DNA from: Xiphydria camelus
Lineage: Eukaryota > Arthropoda > Insecta > Hymenoptera > Xiphydriidae
Direction: 5' to 3'
Assembly: GCA_963678675.1 (NCBI GenBank)
Contig: OY783194.1
Location: forward strand, 11,066,607-11,130,606
DNA length: 64,000 nt
Shown piece after piece: positions 41,755-54,289 of this stretch; position 1 is the stretch's first letter; each line of letters begins with the position of its first letter. The notes beneath the pieces were generated by a model. It made no database searches. It was not told the DNA's origin and saw only the letters and a list, made by a program, of their open reading frames with translations. The position numbers were made by a program, and so were the translations under genes.

Positions 41755-44041
41755 TAGTCCAGGCGTCAGAGCAAAAAAACATAGAAATCACGAAAAAATT
41801 GCTACAAAAGGTTTTATTGTCTTAATCAGTTCTTTAAGGGGTCAATATTAATAAACAAAAAAATAATACTCGAACTCGTCCCGGAATCGATTGTTTAAAC
41901 AAGTGAAATGGACACTTTTTAGGCTTTTTATGAATAACTCGAAAAATATCAATTTTAGAATAAAAATAGTTATTATCAATTTTGCTCCTTTATAAATTTT
42001 CTACAAAAAAGTCTACACTTTTTTACGTACGAACTATAGTTTACGAGATACAGCCCCGAGATGCGAGTAGTCATGGTAGCACTGCAATATCCGACGCTCT
42101 ATGATAAATATTTTATTATATGGTATTCCGACAAACGTAGCTGACGAAAAAGTCAAATGAGCAATTAAAAAATTACTTTTACTATGAATTGGTACCGTAT
42201 CCTTTATCATTGTTTGATGAATTAGGTATTCGCAAGACAAAGAAGTCTGCTTTATACGAATATTTCACACCATCCAATACTCAATTACCAGTTCATAAAA
42301 CGATACATGTTGTGGATGGTGGATACCTTCTTCATCAAGTACTATGGCAACAGAATGAAACTTTCGAAGAAATCACGAATAAGTATGTGCAATACATGCA
42401 AAGGCATTTTCAACCTCACAGCATAATTGTCTTCGATGGATACCCACATGATGCCCATATGAAAAGCACGAAATACGCTGAACGATTGAGAAGGCAGCAG
42501 AAACAAACCTCGGTGGATCGTATATTTTATTTAACAATGAAAGTGACGGGTTCACAAGATAAATTTTTGAGTAATGACACTAATAAAACTAGACTCATTA
42601 CAGCATTGAATGATAAACTCGGCAGTGCGGGTTTTACTACCAAACAAGCATACGAAGATGCAGATAGTTTGATAGTTACTTCTGCTAAAGAAATAGCACA
42701 AAATTACGAAGCTGTGGTAATTGTTGGTGAGGACATCGATTTATTAGTTTTTATGACAGGGCTTGACCCTGTTCATGAGAATATCTTTTCCGAGTAAAGG
42801 AAAAGCTCAAGAGAAATTATATAGGTACAACTGAAAGTTTTCAATTTCCATCGATTCGCAAGTTCCTTCTGTTCCTCCGCGCTTTCAGTGGTTGTGACAC
42901 AACTTCAGCATTTTTTCGAATGGACAAAACAAAACACGTCAAGTTATTAGAAAATGATAATGATCTGCAGAAAATTACCTCACAATTTCTGTGTACACAC
43001 TCTCATCCCGATCACCTCGATTTTGCAGCTCAAATTTCATTTTGGCTTTATATGGAGCCAATAAAAACACTAATGTATTTGGATCAATTTCGGTTTCAGT
43101 TTTTCGCAAAAGCTTCCACCAAAAATTCATTTAATTTGGCATCTTTACCTCCAACTCGAGATGCTACAAGGCTACATGCTCTCCGGGTATATCACCAAAT
43201 CCAAAGCTGAAGTGGTAATTATTTGAATCCTACCGATTGGGGTTGGAGACAAACAGTGAATGGCCTACTACCCTGTTCCACCACTTCTCCTGCTGCCTCA
43301 AAAGAATTGTTACAAACCATTTGCTGTAAATGTCGTAAAGGCTGTACAGGCAACTGTAGTTGCCGCAAAGTTGGGCTGCACTGTTCCGTGATCTTTCTAA
43401 ATTGCCAAGGGAAAAGCTGCTCTAATACTGATAACAATATTGACATTGAAGAAGAAATCGATGAGTTGATAGACATCGATGTTGAACAATTCCTTTCCGT
43501 GGAAATAGAAGAAGAAGAAGCAAGTACAGAGATGAGAGTGATTCTGATTCAAACCTTCGTTCACCAGCTCACAAAAGAAAAAATTGAAATTTTTGCTTCA
43601 GATTAATTTTTAATTGAAAATCAACAAGTTCTGCCTTGTTTTATATTATAATAAATTTTACTGCTTCATATGGACGTTGATAAAACCTGAATGTATATAT
43701 TACTTACAAATACGGAAGCCCCACAAAGTTTCACGCGATTCGAGAGCCGTATCTCGTAAACTATTGGTCAGATGTAAAAAAGTGTAGGTACAAAGGTTTT
43801 TGTAGAAAATTTATCAGGGAATAAAATTGATAATAACTATTTTCATTCTAAAATTGATATTCTTCGAGTTATTCATAAAAACCTAAAAAGCGTCCATTTC
43901 ACTTGTTTAAACAATCGGTTCCGGGACGAGTTCGAGTACTATTTTTCTATTTCTACATAGTGACCTCTCAAAGAACAGATTTAGCCAATAAAACCTTTTG
44001 TAGGAATTTTTTGAACCTCAAAATACCTGACGACTGGACTA
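41755..44041 (+). mobile_element. Long-TIR XPG/CXC transposon, deleted copy
   Basis: Terminal inverted repeats of about 310 bp (41755-42065 and 43735-44041) start TAGTCCAG.CGTCAG and share GCTACAAAAGGTTTTATTG-like sequence. No clear target duplication. The interior is the 3' third of an XPG-nuclease gene with frame breaks. The TAGTCC terminus is shared with 45856 and 63442. Confidence 0.75.
42177..43606 (+). pseudogene. XPG/FEN-like nuclease with CXC-like tail, broken
   Basis: The frame starts inside a protein (YYELVPYPLSLFDELG) with no ATG. It then has HVVDGGYLLHQV and SIIVFDGYPHDAHMKSTKYA (XPG N-like), an EDADSLIV and VGEDIDLLVFM pair (XPG I-like acidic residues), and a stop at 42797. Shifted frames continue: FSGCDTTSAFFRMDKTKHVK (42880-42960), LASLPPTRDATRLHALRVYH (43140-43200), and GWRQTVNGLL followed by CCKCRKGCTGNCSCRKVGLH (43223-43606), a CXC-type Cys cluster. 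Domain order equals the 54662-55367 gene. It is truncated at the 5' end and has at least two frame breaks or stops. Confidence 0.75.
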
Positions 44042-44084
44042 ATACGAGAGTCGTATTATATGTAATACAGTTTTTCAGTATATA

Positions 44085-44632
44085 CCAGGTGTAGAAGTAT
44101 GAAACCGGAATTTCCCTATAAATGGTGCTAGCCATCAATTTAGGGGCTGTAAGACCGCTTCTGCAGCACCATCATCTCCCTCTAATAGCTGACGATGATT
44201 TTCAATATGCAACAACCCAAGTTTCATACACTAGTATATTTTTCTATAACCTAACATGTCGAGTTTAGTGCCTACGAACTACGATTTACGGACAGCATTG
44301 GTTTTCTGTTATCATTTGAAGAAAACTGCTGCAGAATCGCATAGAATGCTTATCGAAGCTTACAGTCAATATGCTCTTGGTAAAACACAGTGCTTCGAGT
44401 GGTTCCAAAAATTCAAAAGTGGTGATTTTGACATGAGAAACGAAGAGCGTGGGAAACCACTAAAAAAGTTCGCCGACAGTTTTTTGGCGTGGCATTCATA
44501 AACTGCCGGAGAGGTAGGAAAAATGCATAAATAGCAATGGAGATTATTTTGAATAAAATATTTTGTATCATTTTCAAACAACAGACGTATAATTTTTACA
44601 AAAAAAATCCGGTTTCATACTTCTACACCTGG
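44085..44632 (+). mobile_element. Deleted mariner, 548 bp
   Basis: Ends CCAGGTGTAGAAGTATGAAA with inverse, TA-flanked (44083-44084 and 44633-44634). The N-terminal transposase from about 44255 (MSSLVPTNYDLRTALVFCYH ...) is joined after GKPLKKFA directly to the last residues (LAWHS) before a stop. It is the sibling of 23801-24700 with a different deletion end-point, inserted 43 bp beyond the XPG element. Confidence 0.85.
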
Positions 44633-44634
44633 TA

Positions 44635-45129
44635 AATATAATTTCAATACACTTAAGACAAATTGACATACTCGAGAACCTCCATTCTGGATACAACGTG
44701 CGGACTAGATTTATTACTCTGTTGACAGAATCAAGGTTGCGTACGAAGTTTGCTGCGCCTATATCGCATTTGCGCACCTTTTCCTCGTACTGACAGCATA
44801 TAACGCATCGCACTTTTCTGACACACATGAACGGAGTTAAGGAATTTCTACTACATGCCGTGTCAATTGATATGCACATAGGGGTGGGGACAGTTGAAAG
44901 AAATGGGGTTCCCAAAATCGAGATTCTAGTGTACTAAAAATGTAACTGAAATGTTTAAAAATTATTTCAAGTATATTTCACTCCAGAAAATATTGATATG
45001 AAAAAGTATTACATACTAAGACGACAAAAATGTTATTACTTATTATAAAAAGTGTATGCTACATGTCTTTAACTTTACAACTAACTTCTTTATAACTTTA
45101 CAGCTAACCAAGTAGCGTATGGAGCAGAG
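44635..45129. other. No feature seen
   Basis: AT-rich sequence. The minus ORF at 44574-44915 has a few Cys pairs but no recognisable domain and overlaps the mariner end. Confidence 0.4.
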
Positions 45130-45133
45130 TTAA

Positions 45134-45851
45134 GAGGGGGTAGGGTCTAACGCGTGGAAAATAACTCTATTTTTACGAATTTTTTTAGAGCTATTGTTGA
45201 AGTAGATATATTCTAATGTTTCGCATGTTTCAAAGCATCATTCGAACAACATTTTGTAATTTTTTTGTAGAAAAATATTGAAAAATAAGCCGGCGATGAA
45301 GCATTTTCGAGGACGCCTTTTAGAAAAGATGATTTGCGGTGGACACTATATTTCAGCGTAGAATTATCTCAAATCAAAAAATGAAAGCATTTAGTTAAAA
45401 CAGATGTTTTTCTAGACCCCTACGTTTTTATTTAATTTCTTTTCCATTTTTAAATCTTTGGTGGTTGTTTGAAGTAAAAATTGCGATTTTTTACGAAAAA
45501 ATCCATCATTTTGTTGCTGTAAAACCCCCTTCATGTAACAAAAAAAAAAAAGAAAAACGTAGGGGTCTGGTATTTTATATGTAGAAAATGTGTACAAAAT
45601 TTGAAAAGAATCGGTCCAGTAGTGTTTAAATGACGATGTCCACGGACTTTTAAAACTTGGTTTCGAGAAACAAGCGTTTAAAGCGCCGAGTTCTTGCCGC
45701 TCCGCAGTATTAGAGGAGCGGAGACTTAAAGGTCTATGACTGAGAGTTTTGCTCCGATTGACTTGAAATTTGGACACAACATTCTTTAAATGTTTTACTA
45801 TGAAAAAAGGCAATTTAAAAAAATTGATTTGTAGACCCTACCCCCCTCCCC
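45134..45851 (-). mobile_element. TTAA-flanked MITE, copy 2 (uninterrupted)
   Basis: 718 bp between two TTAA sites (45130-45133 and 45852-45855). Ends are GAGGGGGTAGGGTCTA and TAGACCCTACCCCCCTCCCC. It is inverted relative to copy 1 at 7493-11418 and shows its unbroken form. The ORF at 45412-45813 is repeat DNA, not a gene. Confidence 0.8.
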
Positions 45852-45952
45852 TTAATAGTCCGGGAGGTAGCGTCAAATTTTCATGGGTGATTTTACTGAG
45901 AATATCCATCCTTTTATAACTTAGTTTTCTCTCTAAAAGTCAGGAAACAATA

Positions 45953-46270
45953 TGTTAGCTGACGCGACTCCGTGACTTAAGATTGTGGGAGGCTGCGCAT
46001 CTCGTAGGGAAAATAACGATTCTCGGAGTATTTTACTGAAGGTCATAATTTGCAGATAGCTAAATGATGAAATTATAATCGTGAAAAAGCATGTTAGCTG
46101 CATAATTTCTGTGACTTAACTTGTTAGCTGCGCATATGAATATGTAGGAAAAATTTTGAAAATCGGACCATTTTACCGAGGGTGAAAATTATATACTGAA
46201 TAGTAATCAGTTTGAAAATAATAAAAAATCATGTTAGCTGATGGTCAGGTGTGATTAAACCTGTTAGCTG
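45953..46270 (+). promoter_or_regulatory. Five TGTTAGCTG motifs in the left TIR
   Basis: TGTTAGCTG at 45953, 46092, 46122, 46232 and 46262. The irregular spacing within a 320-bp window suggests binding sites for the element's zinc-finger protein. Confidence 0.6.
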
Positions 46271-46644
46271 CGATTCCTTAGTCAGTGCGCGGTTGGACCA
46301 TCAGTGTGTCAGTTGTCTTGGAAACCGCTAGGTTGATTGCACTAAACCACGTAAATTACGGAAACACGTGAAGCTCGCCCGGTCCGGTGACGGTTCGTTG
46401 GCGACGCCCGGTCACAGCTCGGTAAAGTGTATTCAAAGGCATTTGATTATATTGGACAGATCATCCGCCGGACGATGGACGATACTCAGCCGTGCTCCGG
46501 CCCTGGCACGGTCCGGTAAAATGTATGTCCCGACCTGTATCCAAACATCAGTCCACTTCGAAATTGAAGCGCTTCTAACCGCTTTATATAACACTATAGC
46601 AGTGCCTACTGTAGCTTCTTACCGTTCGTATGTTGTGATTCACG

Positions 46645-49600
46645 ATGCGTTTTTGTATATTCTGTTCGAAAAAAAGTCAACCACTAACTGAATTTAGTGA
46701 AATTACTCTAAATAAGTGCAAAAGTGTATTGTTAATACGGAAGCAAAACCATCTAGCATTAAGTGATGTACTATTGCCGGAAAAAGTTGGAGGAAATCAT
46801 GCGTTTCATCGAATTTGTTACCAAAGATTTTGTGCTCTTCCACCAAAACACAGACAGTCTGTATCAAAATCGAATGCTGATGAAACAGAAACTTGTGATT
46901 TGAGAGCTGAAGTATCAACGTCAAATGAACCGAGGTAAGTAAAATGATAAGAAGAGTATTTATCGTTTCCGTATTTTTCGTAGATTATTGCATTATTTTT
47001 CAAATAATAGGTATGTCATTGGCGTGATCATAAATACATATATGAATATATAAATATTGTTTTGCTCTGTAAACTCCAGATTTCCCAGCTATTTTTCATG
47101 AAATGCTGTTTGGAGTATTGTAGTTTTAAATTCAGAAAGACCGTTGAAGTTGTAAACATTACTTTATAAAATTTATTTACGAATGTAGCTGCATATTTAT
47201 GACTCAGCTAACAGTGTACTATTCGTGAGATGTCATGGTATTTGTTGAAGACGAATGATGGAGATTTAAATTTTCGTTTCAATATATTACATAATCGAGG
47301 CGTCGCGCTGTCTAGCCTGTTCGACGTATATTATCTTAGTTATGCATGTGTGCGCTCTCTCGCCCCTTAACATCACGCGACAATTTAACGCAGAATAATA
47401 CACCAGGATTTTTCGCTTGCGCGTCGACCTTCGTATTTGTAGATGTAAATGATATTAGTGTTCGAAAATTATTTTTTGCTCAACCAGTATTAGTATCGCT
47501 GGAGTACAGATGTACTTAAATGGGGGAAACGTAAATAGAGTATCATATCATCGCAATTTAATTTACAATTTAATGAAAGGAAATGTAATTATTGAATTCA
47601 TTATGATCATTGGATTTCTACAAATTTATAGTTCGGTAATAAATGGATTTTTCGAGATTAATTTCATTATAATATTATTCCTTCAAATCAAATTCTAGAA
47701 ACTATAAATTATTAATGCATGATAATTTTCTAATGTTTCCAGTTCAAGTCAAAGCTTGGTTACCGAGGAAAAAATCGTTGATGAAACGGAAGTCGCGCAA
47801 TCTGAGAGAGAGAAAGATGACGATGAATCAATTTCAAGCGATGACTTGACAACGCAGATTACAGATGAAAAAAGTAATGAACCACAAGGATGTGTGTGCA
47901 TCGTTTGTACGCAAGCTAGGAAGAGAATAAAGGGGCGGAATCAACCTTTGTCTGTATGTCAAAAAGATACTATAAGGACTTTGAAATCTTACGCGATAGA
48001 TAGTGAAAACACTGACTTGCTGGACAGATTGTCAACACATGAAGCTCAGAATAAGGCGATATATTATCACCCACACTGCAAAAGATCCCTTCACAACCAA
48101 GTAAGCAGCAAGGATAATGAGCGAAGTGAGAAAACCGAGTGGCATGAGAATAGAAATACTCATAAAAGTGCATTCAATGTTGTTGCTGAATACGTTGAAG
48201 AAAACGTTATAAGACTGGGACAGTGTTATTTTTTAACGTTTTTGAAAACAATGTACGTCGATCATGTTAAAACAAAGCTGCCAAATTATGTAGGTGTAAT
48301 TGAAATTCGTGATCTGGAGGAAAGGTTATTATCATTGTTTCCCAGGAAAATATCAATTGTTTCGTTGGAGGAAAAAAAAGTAATTAAGCCATTTAGTGGA
48401 GTTTTATTAAAGAGCAGTCTCGATAATATCGAGAAAAGAGATGTTCTCAACAGAGCAGCGATGATCTTACGATCGGAAATTACCAAGATAAAAAAAAAAT
48501 CATTACCTGATAGAGTAACAGCGACAAATTTCATATCAGGAGAATGCGCTGTTCCAGATATAATTAGAGATTTTTATTCGACATTGATATCTACAAGCGC
48601 TCGAAGAAGAAGTAGTGAAATGAAGCAACGACTTGCCAATTCGTTTTCTGAAGATCTGATCTATGCAGTATCGAATGGAACATTGAAGACATCAAAGCAC
48701 ATAACGTTAGGAATGACTATGAAAAGTTTAACTAATAGTAAACAAGTGATAAATATACTTAATAGACTTGGACATTGCTGCAGCTGTACAGTGCTTGAAG
48801 AGTTAGAAACGGAGGCTACGTTGTCTTCAATGTCTCAATCAGATATTTGCCCGGAGGATATCGTACGTCTTCCGAATTTACAAACGGGGCTTGCGTTCAA
48901 TAATTTTGATCGTCATGTGGATACAACTACTGGCAAAGATACGCTACATGACACAGTTGGAATAATATTTCAAAATTTAACTGATGTTTCACAACTGGAG
49001 GAAAATTCTGACACTAGAAATATCCAAAGTTCCGATATTGAACAGAGTCTACCTGTAGGGCCGTCGAGGAAAAGACAACGGTCATTAGATGCTGTCACTT
49101 TTGAATTAGCTCCGTATAATAAAAAACCAAAGTACAAAGAAAAGTTGTTGGATCTTGATAGTAATCTGCGAGCAAATGATGTTGATATTGTTCCAGCATT
49201 GAGAAATCTGTTTCATACTTGGATGATGTGTCATCAATCAAAATTGCCTGGTACACCAGCATGGGTTGGTTTTAATAGTTTGATACACAAAGATACGAGT
49301 ATTCAACAGAAAGTATCGTACTTAACAACAATAAATTCTTCACCGACAAATAATGCTGTTGTTCAAGAAACAATGCGTCAAGCTTTGAAAACAGCGGCGG
49401 AGTGTCATATGGATTATATTGAAGTAACATACGATTTAGCGATTGCCAAAGTCGCTCTTCAAATTCAAAGTACGGAGAAACCGAAATTCGATAGATTATT
49501 CATTCATGTTGGCACTTTTCATGTAATGATGGCTTTCTTCAAAGCTGTAGGGAAATTTATAGATGGATGTGGCATAACTAACATTATGGTGAATAGCGAA

Positions 49601-52246
49601 ATATTAGCAAGTGGTTCAGTTAATACTTTCCTTACCGGAAAACATTTCAATCGCTGCAAAAAACTACATCCTTTATTATCACTAGCCCTACAAATTCTCC
49701 ACTTCGAAAACTTTCTAGCTACTTGTGAAATCGAAATAAACGATGACTTGAAGAGTTATTTGGTAGATTTTACGAAAACTCAATCGGTTAATCCGAAAAT
49801 TGAAAACAGAAGAATAATACAGATTCTTGATAAATACAACGATTACAGGACCAAAACACTACTTGGAGAACATGGTAAAACTGCACAGTTTTATATGATG
49901 TATGTCGAATACATCGATTATTATCTGATATTGAACTATGGTATTCGACTAGGCAATTTTCAAATTCTCAAATACGTACTACCTTTAATCGGGAGTATGT
50001 TTTTCTGTTTTAATCAGCAAAACTATTCTCGATACACTGTACTCTACCATGAAAAACTTATAAATGTGGAACAAACACACCCTGGCTTGGAACTACAGCT
50101 GGAAAAAGGATCTTTTGGTGTCAAAAGAACTCCTAAACCATTTTCGCGACAGTCAATCGATCTAACACTCGAGCAAACAATAAACGCTGACGCTGCAAAT
50201 AAGTTAACTGGTATAAGTTATTTGACAAATACGATCTCAGCCCGGCAGCGTTGGTGTAAGAGTCACAGTATAAGATCTTCTATTATTAGCCATATTATGG
50301 ATAGAGCAGGTCTGCGGAAAAATCAAGATGTGACAGCTGACCTTGAAATCAGCAGAATAAAAAAACATTCAGTAAAACTAGAAAATCTCATGACACACAT
50401 CAAACAGAACATCAATCCGTTCTCCGATGATCTTGACAAAAATTCTCTCTATAATATTTCGACAGGTCAATCAGTTGATGAAAGAATAGAGAAATTTTTG
50501 CTTAATGCAACTAATTTAGGACAACAGCAGCGAGATAAGTTCATTGAAGAATGTTGTAGAGATGAAAGTAGGTTTGAAAATCCTATAAAGAAAAATTCAA
50601 TCCTCACGTTCGTTGATGCTGTGACTAAGAAGAAAATAGCAATGCATGGAAAAGTTATTGAGATAAAAATGCAGCGGAATCTATTCGGGAAATTACTGAG
50701 ACTATCCTTGGAGAAAAATTTGGATTTAAATTCGGTGTTGTCATATCCGTTGACACCAGTACCGCTATCTTTGTGCCATGTAGACGGTGCAATATGTAAG
50801 ACGGACAAATCTGTGCTGTTCAAGATTTTGGAGAATGAGATAAAAGATGAATTGATATCCGACACGTGTGAGGTATGTGATATCATGATTTTCGATGGAT
50901 TCTTTGTAATTCATCAAATGAAAGATCTACCTCTGACGTTTGGAAGTATTTCTAAACAAATATTGAAAGCATTTACAGCGAGCAATGCATCTGAAATAGT
51001 GATCGTCTTTGATCGCTATTTCACACCGTCGATCAAAGATAGCGAACATGTATTGAGAGGACGGATACATGGAAATAAGTTTGATATAAGAGGACCAGAG
51101 CAAAAACGTCCTTCAAATTTTTCAAATGAATTGAAAAACATATATTTCAAAGATGCTCTCGTGAGATTTCTCTGCGATGATTGGTCACAGGACTACATGG
51201 CTGCTTTTATAGGTAACAAAAATATATTCGTGAATTACGAGTCCTGTCTGAAATTCACTGTATCTGACAACAAAGTTATAAAAACTGTAGAAGAGGAGCT
51301 TTCGTGTCCATTGCAGGAAGAGGCTGATACTAAGATTATATATCATATATGCCAGATAGATCTAGATAGAAGGGTTACAGTGAGATGTTCAGACACGGAT
51401 ATATTGATTATATTGCTTGGAAATATGCATGCTTTGAAGGGAAACTTGCATATTCAGTTTCTAGTGGGGACTGGTAATAATCGCAGATACGTTGATGTCA
51501 CGAAGCTGCATGAAACTTTAGGAGAAAGCTTGTGCAAAGCTCTTCCAGCTTTCCATGCTCTGACTGGCTGCGATTTTAATCCAGCCTTTTATAGAAAAGG
51601 AAAGAAAAAGCCGCTTCATTTGCTGAGAAAATCGCCAAAATATATTTCAGCGCTGATGAACTTATCACAGCTATCTGTCGAGGATTTAGAAGATTACGAT
51701 TTTTCGGAGGTTGAAGAATTTGTTTGCCGAATATATGGACATAATAAGATCAATTATATAAATGTATCTCGTGCTGCAACATTCATGAAAGCATACAAAT
51801 TTAATGGTAAAGATGAGGTATTGAAATTAGATCAGAATTTTGAAGGGTCGATGCTTCCTCCATGTAAGTTCGAGCTAAGGCAGCAAATCCTCCGAACTTC
51901 TTACATTGCTCAACTTTGGAGCAACGCCCACCTAAGCATACCGACACTATCGTCTCCAAAAGAATTCGGATGGAAAGAAGAAGATTACAAATACCATTTC
52001 ATTTGGTTCGAAGGAGATCAATTGCCTCGAATCGATGAAATTACCACTGAAATAACAGGTATTGTTTCAAATTCTCCGTTATGCTATTAAATACAAATTA
52101 AAAATTTATAATAATGTTTATTTTTAGATACACTGCAAGATTCCGATAATGATGACCAACAGGAAGCAGAGAAACATCCTGACATCGAGGAACTGTCAGA
52201 TAGCAGCTCTGAAGAGGATGACGGAAACGATTCCGACTCCGATTGA
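46645..52246 (+). CDS. Three-exon XPG/FEN-like nuclease transposon protein (1574 aa)
   Basis: join(46645..46934, 47743..52058, 52128..52246): donors AG|GTAAGT and AG|GTATTG, acceptors TTTCCAG and TTTTTAG. Summed length 4725 is divisible by three, with no stop before TGA 52244. Residues 4-58: a C2HC-like finger (CIFC ... HRIC). Residues 147-209: a second one (CVCIVC ... YYHPHC). A basic patch (SRKRQRS) lies near 540. A conserved block near 655-715 (TYDLAIAKVAL, HVGTFHVMMAFF, SEILASGSVNTF) may be a DDE-like core (inference). Residues about 1141-1385 are XPG/FEN-like: MIFDGFF, VIVFDRYFTPSIKDSEHVLR, EEADTK, CSDTDILIILLG and FHALTGCDFNPAF. The tail in exon 3 is acidic (SDSSSEEDDGNDSDSD). It has no CXC tail, unlike its relatives here. 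It is probably the nuclear transposase of its own element. Confidence 0.85.
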
Positions 52247-52614
52247 TGAATTATAAGAAATTATTCATCGAAATTAATCGATATACATTTATGATGTGTT
52301 TATATAAATGTATATATAATATATATTTTTGCAGCTTTTATATATTAACAAATTCTAAATTTGAAGTTTTTACATTTTATTTTGAGTATAGCTATCCAAA
52401 ATATCAATAATACCATAGCCGTAAATCGATTGATTTTTATCAATCTATAATTCAATTTTTTTATCGTTCTGATGTTGATATATAGTATAGTTATTCTTAT
52501 CATGAGAATTAAAATAAAAAAAGATGTTGAAAATGAGCATACATGAATTAATATTGAAGTGAATCGGAGCAGCGCTCACAGTAATGGTCCACCCGCGCAC
52601 TGACAAAGGAAGCG

Positions 52615-52932
52615 CAGCTAACAGGTTTAATCACACTTGAGCATCAGCTAACATGATTTTTTATTATTTTCAAACTGATTACTATTTAGTATATAATTTT
52701 CACCCTCGGTAAAATGGTCCGATTTTCAAAATTTTTCCTACATATTCATATGCGCAGCTAACAAGTTAAATCACAGAAATTATGCAGCTAACATGCTTTT
52801 TCACGATTATAATTTCATCATTTAGCTATCTGCAAATTATGACCTTCAGTAAAATACTCCGAGAATCGTTATTTTCCCTACGAGATGCGCAGCCTCCCAC
52901 AATCTTAAGTCACGGATCTGGACCAGCTAACA
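52615..52932 (-). promoter_or_regulatory. Five inverted TGTTAGCTG motifs in the right TIR
   Basis: CAGCTAACA at 52615, 52645, 52755, 52785 and 52924 mirrors the left array. Four positions match the left spacing closely, as expected from the inverted repeat; the motif itself is preserved where neighbouring bases differ. Confidence 0.6.
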
Positions 52933-53028
52933 TGGACATTTTGGCTCAAAAGTATAACAAAAGCCTTCACTAGAAAATTCAGCCTCGGTAAAATGGTCCG
53001 GTGAAATTTGACGCTACCTCCCGGACTA

Positions 53029-53664
53029 TAAAGGGAAGGATGGAAACCTTTCCTTCGCATATAGTCCGAGAGCTAGCAACGTTTTCGAGAATGAATTTTA
53101 GGTCGGCTGGTTTTTTGATATTTCATGTCTTATTGAAGTTAGGTAGGGATGCGGTAGGTCTGACACCTGGGAGCGGTTGCATTTACTTCTGCGCGTCGCT
53201 TCAGTACAGGTACAAAATGGGTATTTTGAAATCATTTTAAGATGAATTTTTTTTTTTCATAATTTTTTATGTCTTTTTAGCAATAGAAATTTATAATTGC
53301 CAGACAGTTTTGTTGTTGCTAACAGTGCGCCAGATCCAATTGTAGTCAGAACAAAATAATATTTTTCAAACCATTTTAGTATAGCCGAAATTTTAACATA
53401 ATATAGTTCTGTAATCAACGAATACACTATTAATTAGCCAGATCGAAATTCCATTGTTTAATTAGGAATCAGACCAATTGAAGTCTCGGGGAGAATAGGT
53501 GAGTTAGAAGAGTGCGACAGCTTATTCGTTGGTTGCGTGAGAGAGATAAGTGCGACAGAGGGCGTTAGAGAGAGACAGAAAATGATTTAAAGTAAGCAAT
53601 ATGATTTATGTAGGTGGAGATCTGTTGTGTAACTGTAAATATAGTGTAGTCAAATGGTAGTTTG
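53029..53664. other. Spacer between two XPG-type elements
   Basis: 636 bp with no gene. It starts with a short imperfect hairpin (GACTATAAAGGGAAGG ... CGCATATAGTC, to about 53069). The remainder is AT-rich. Confidence 0.5.
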
Positions 53665-54289
53665 ACCAAAACAAAATTGCGGAAGTTTTTTTCTCGACGG
53701 TTTTATATGTTTTTGGGGCTGCTGAATCCGAATTTATAGTTTGCTGCCTTGTAGGAGGTCGGCTTCATAGCCAAAAACGCAAAAAATCTGAATTTTTCAG
53801 CACTTTTTTCAGTTTTTTGCTTATATCTAAAAAACTGTACGTTTTTTGAAGATGAGCGTTCTATACAAAATTAAAGCAAATAAAATTTCCTACAAAATGC
53901 ACTGGTCATCTTTGATTTTATAATAAGCGGTCTCCGCGCTAGAGCTCAGTGAAAACCAGTGATTTTTTTATATTTTCACAAAAACGTCAAAAACACCAAC
54001 TTTCATCCCCTGCAACCCGAGAAATATATGTTAATAAACCCTTATATCACGTATAAGTATATTATATATCATAAAAAAGACGTCTGCAATATTTAATTTT
54101 CTCATAAAGATTTTTGTAAGAAGAAGCTTCTTTTGAATAAGTTAAATGGCAAGCCATGCTTTATAAAAACATTAAGAAATTATATTTAAAACTTATTAGG
54201 TACATTAACCTGAAAATAAAGCTAGCTATATACATGAAATCTATACGCATGTATCACGAAATGATGTAAAGATGTACCCAGGATCACCA

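Larger units (their letters stand above)
45856..53028 (+). mobile_element. Intact XPG-nuclease DNA transposon (7.2 kb, 445-bp TIRs)
   Basis: Terminal inverted repeats span 45856-46301 and 52585-53028, starting TAGTCCGGGAGGTAGCGTCA. TAA flanks both sides (45853-45855 and 53029-53031), consistent with a three-base duplication. One three-exon gene fills the interior. The left end directly abuts the TTAA of the preceding MITE. Large TIR transposons with an XPG nuclease are known in the Academ group, and the short TSD would fit, but superfamily assignment is inference. Confidence 0.85.

Noticed and set aside
51300..51620. Cellular FEN1/XPG repair gene
   Set aside because: The nuclease motifs lie in a protein bounded by 445-bp TIRs and zinc-finger modules, and related broken copies lie in other TIR elements, so a transposon origin fits better.
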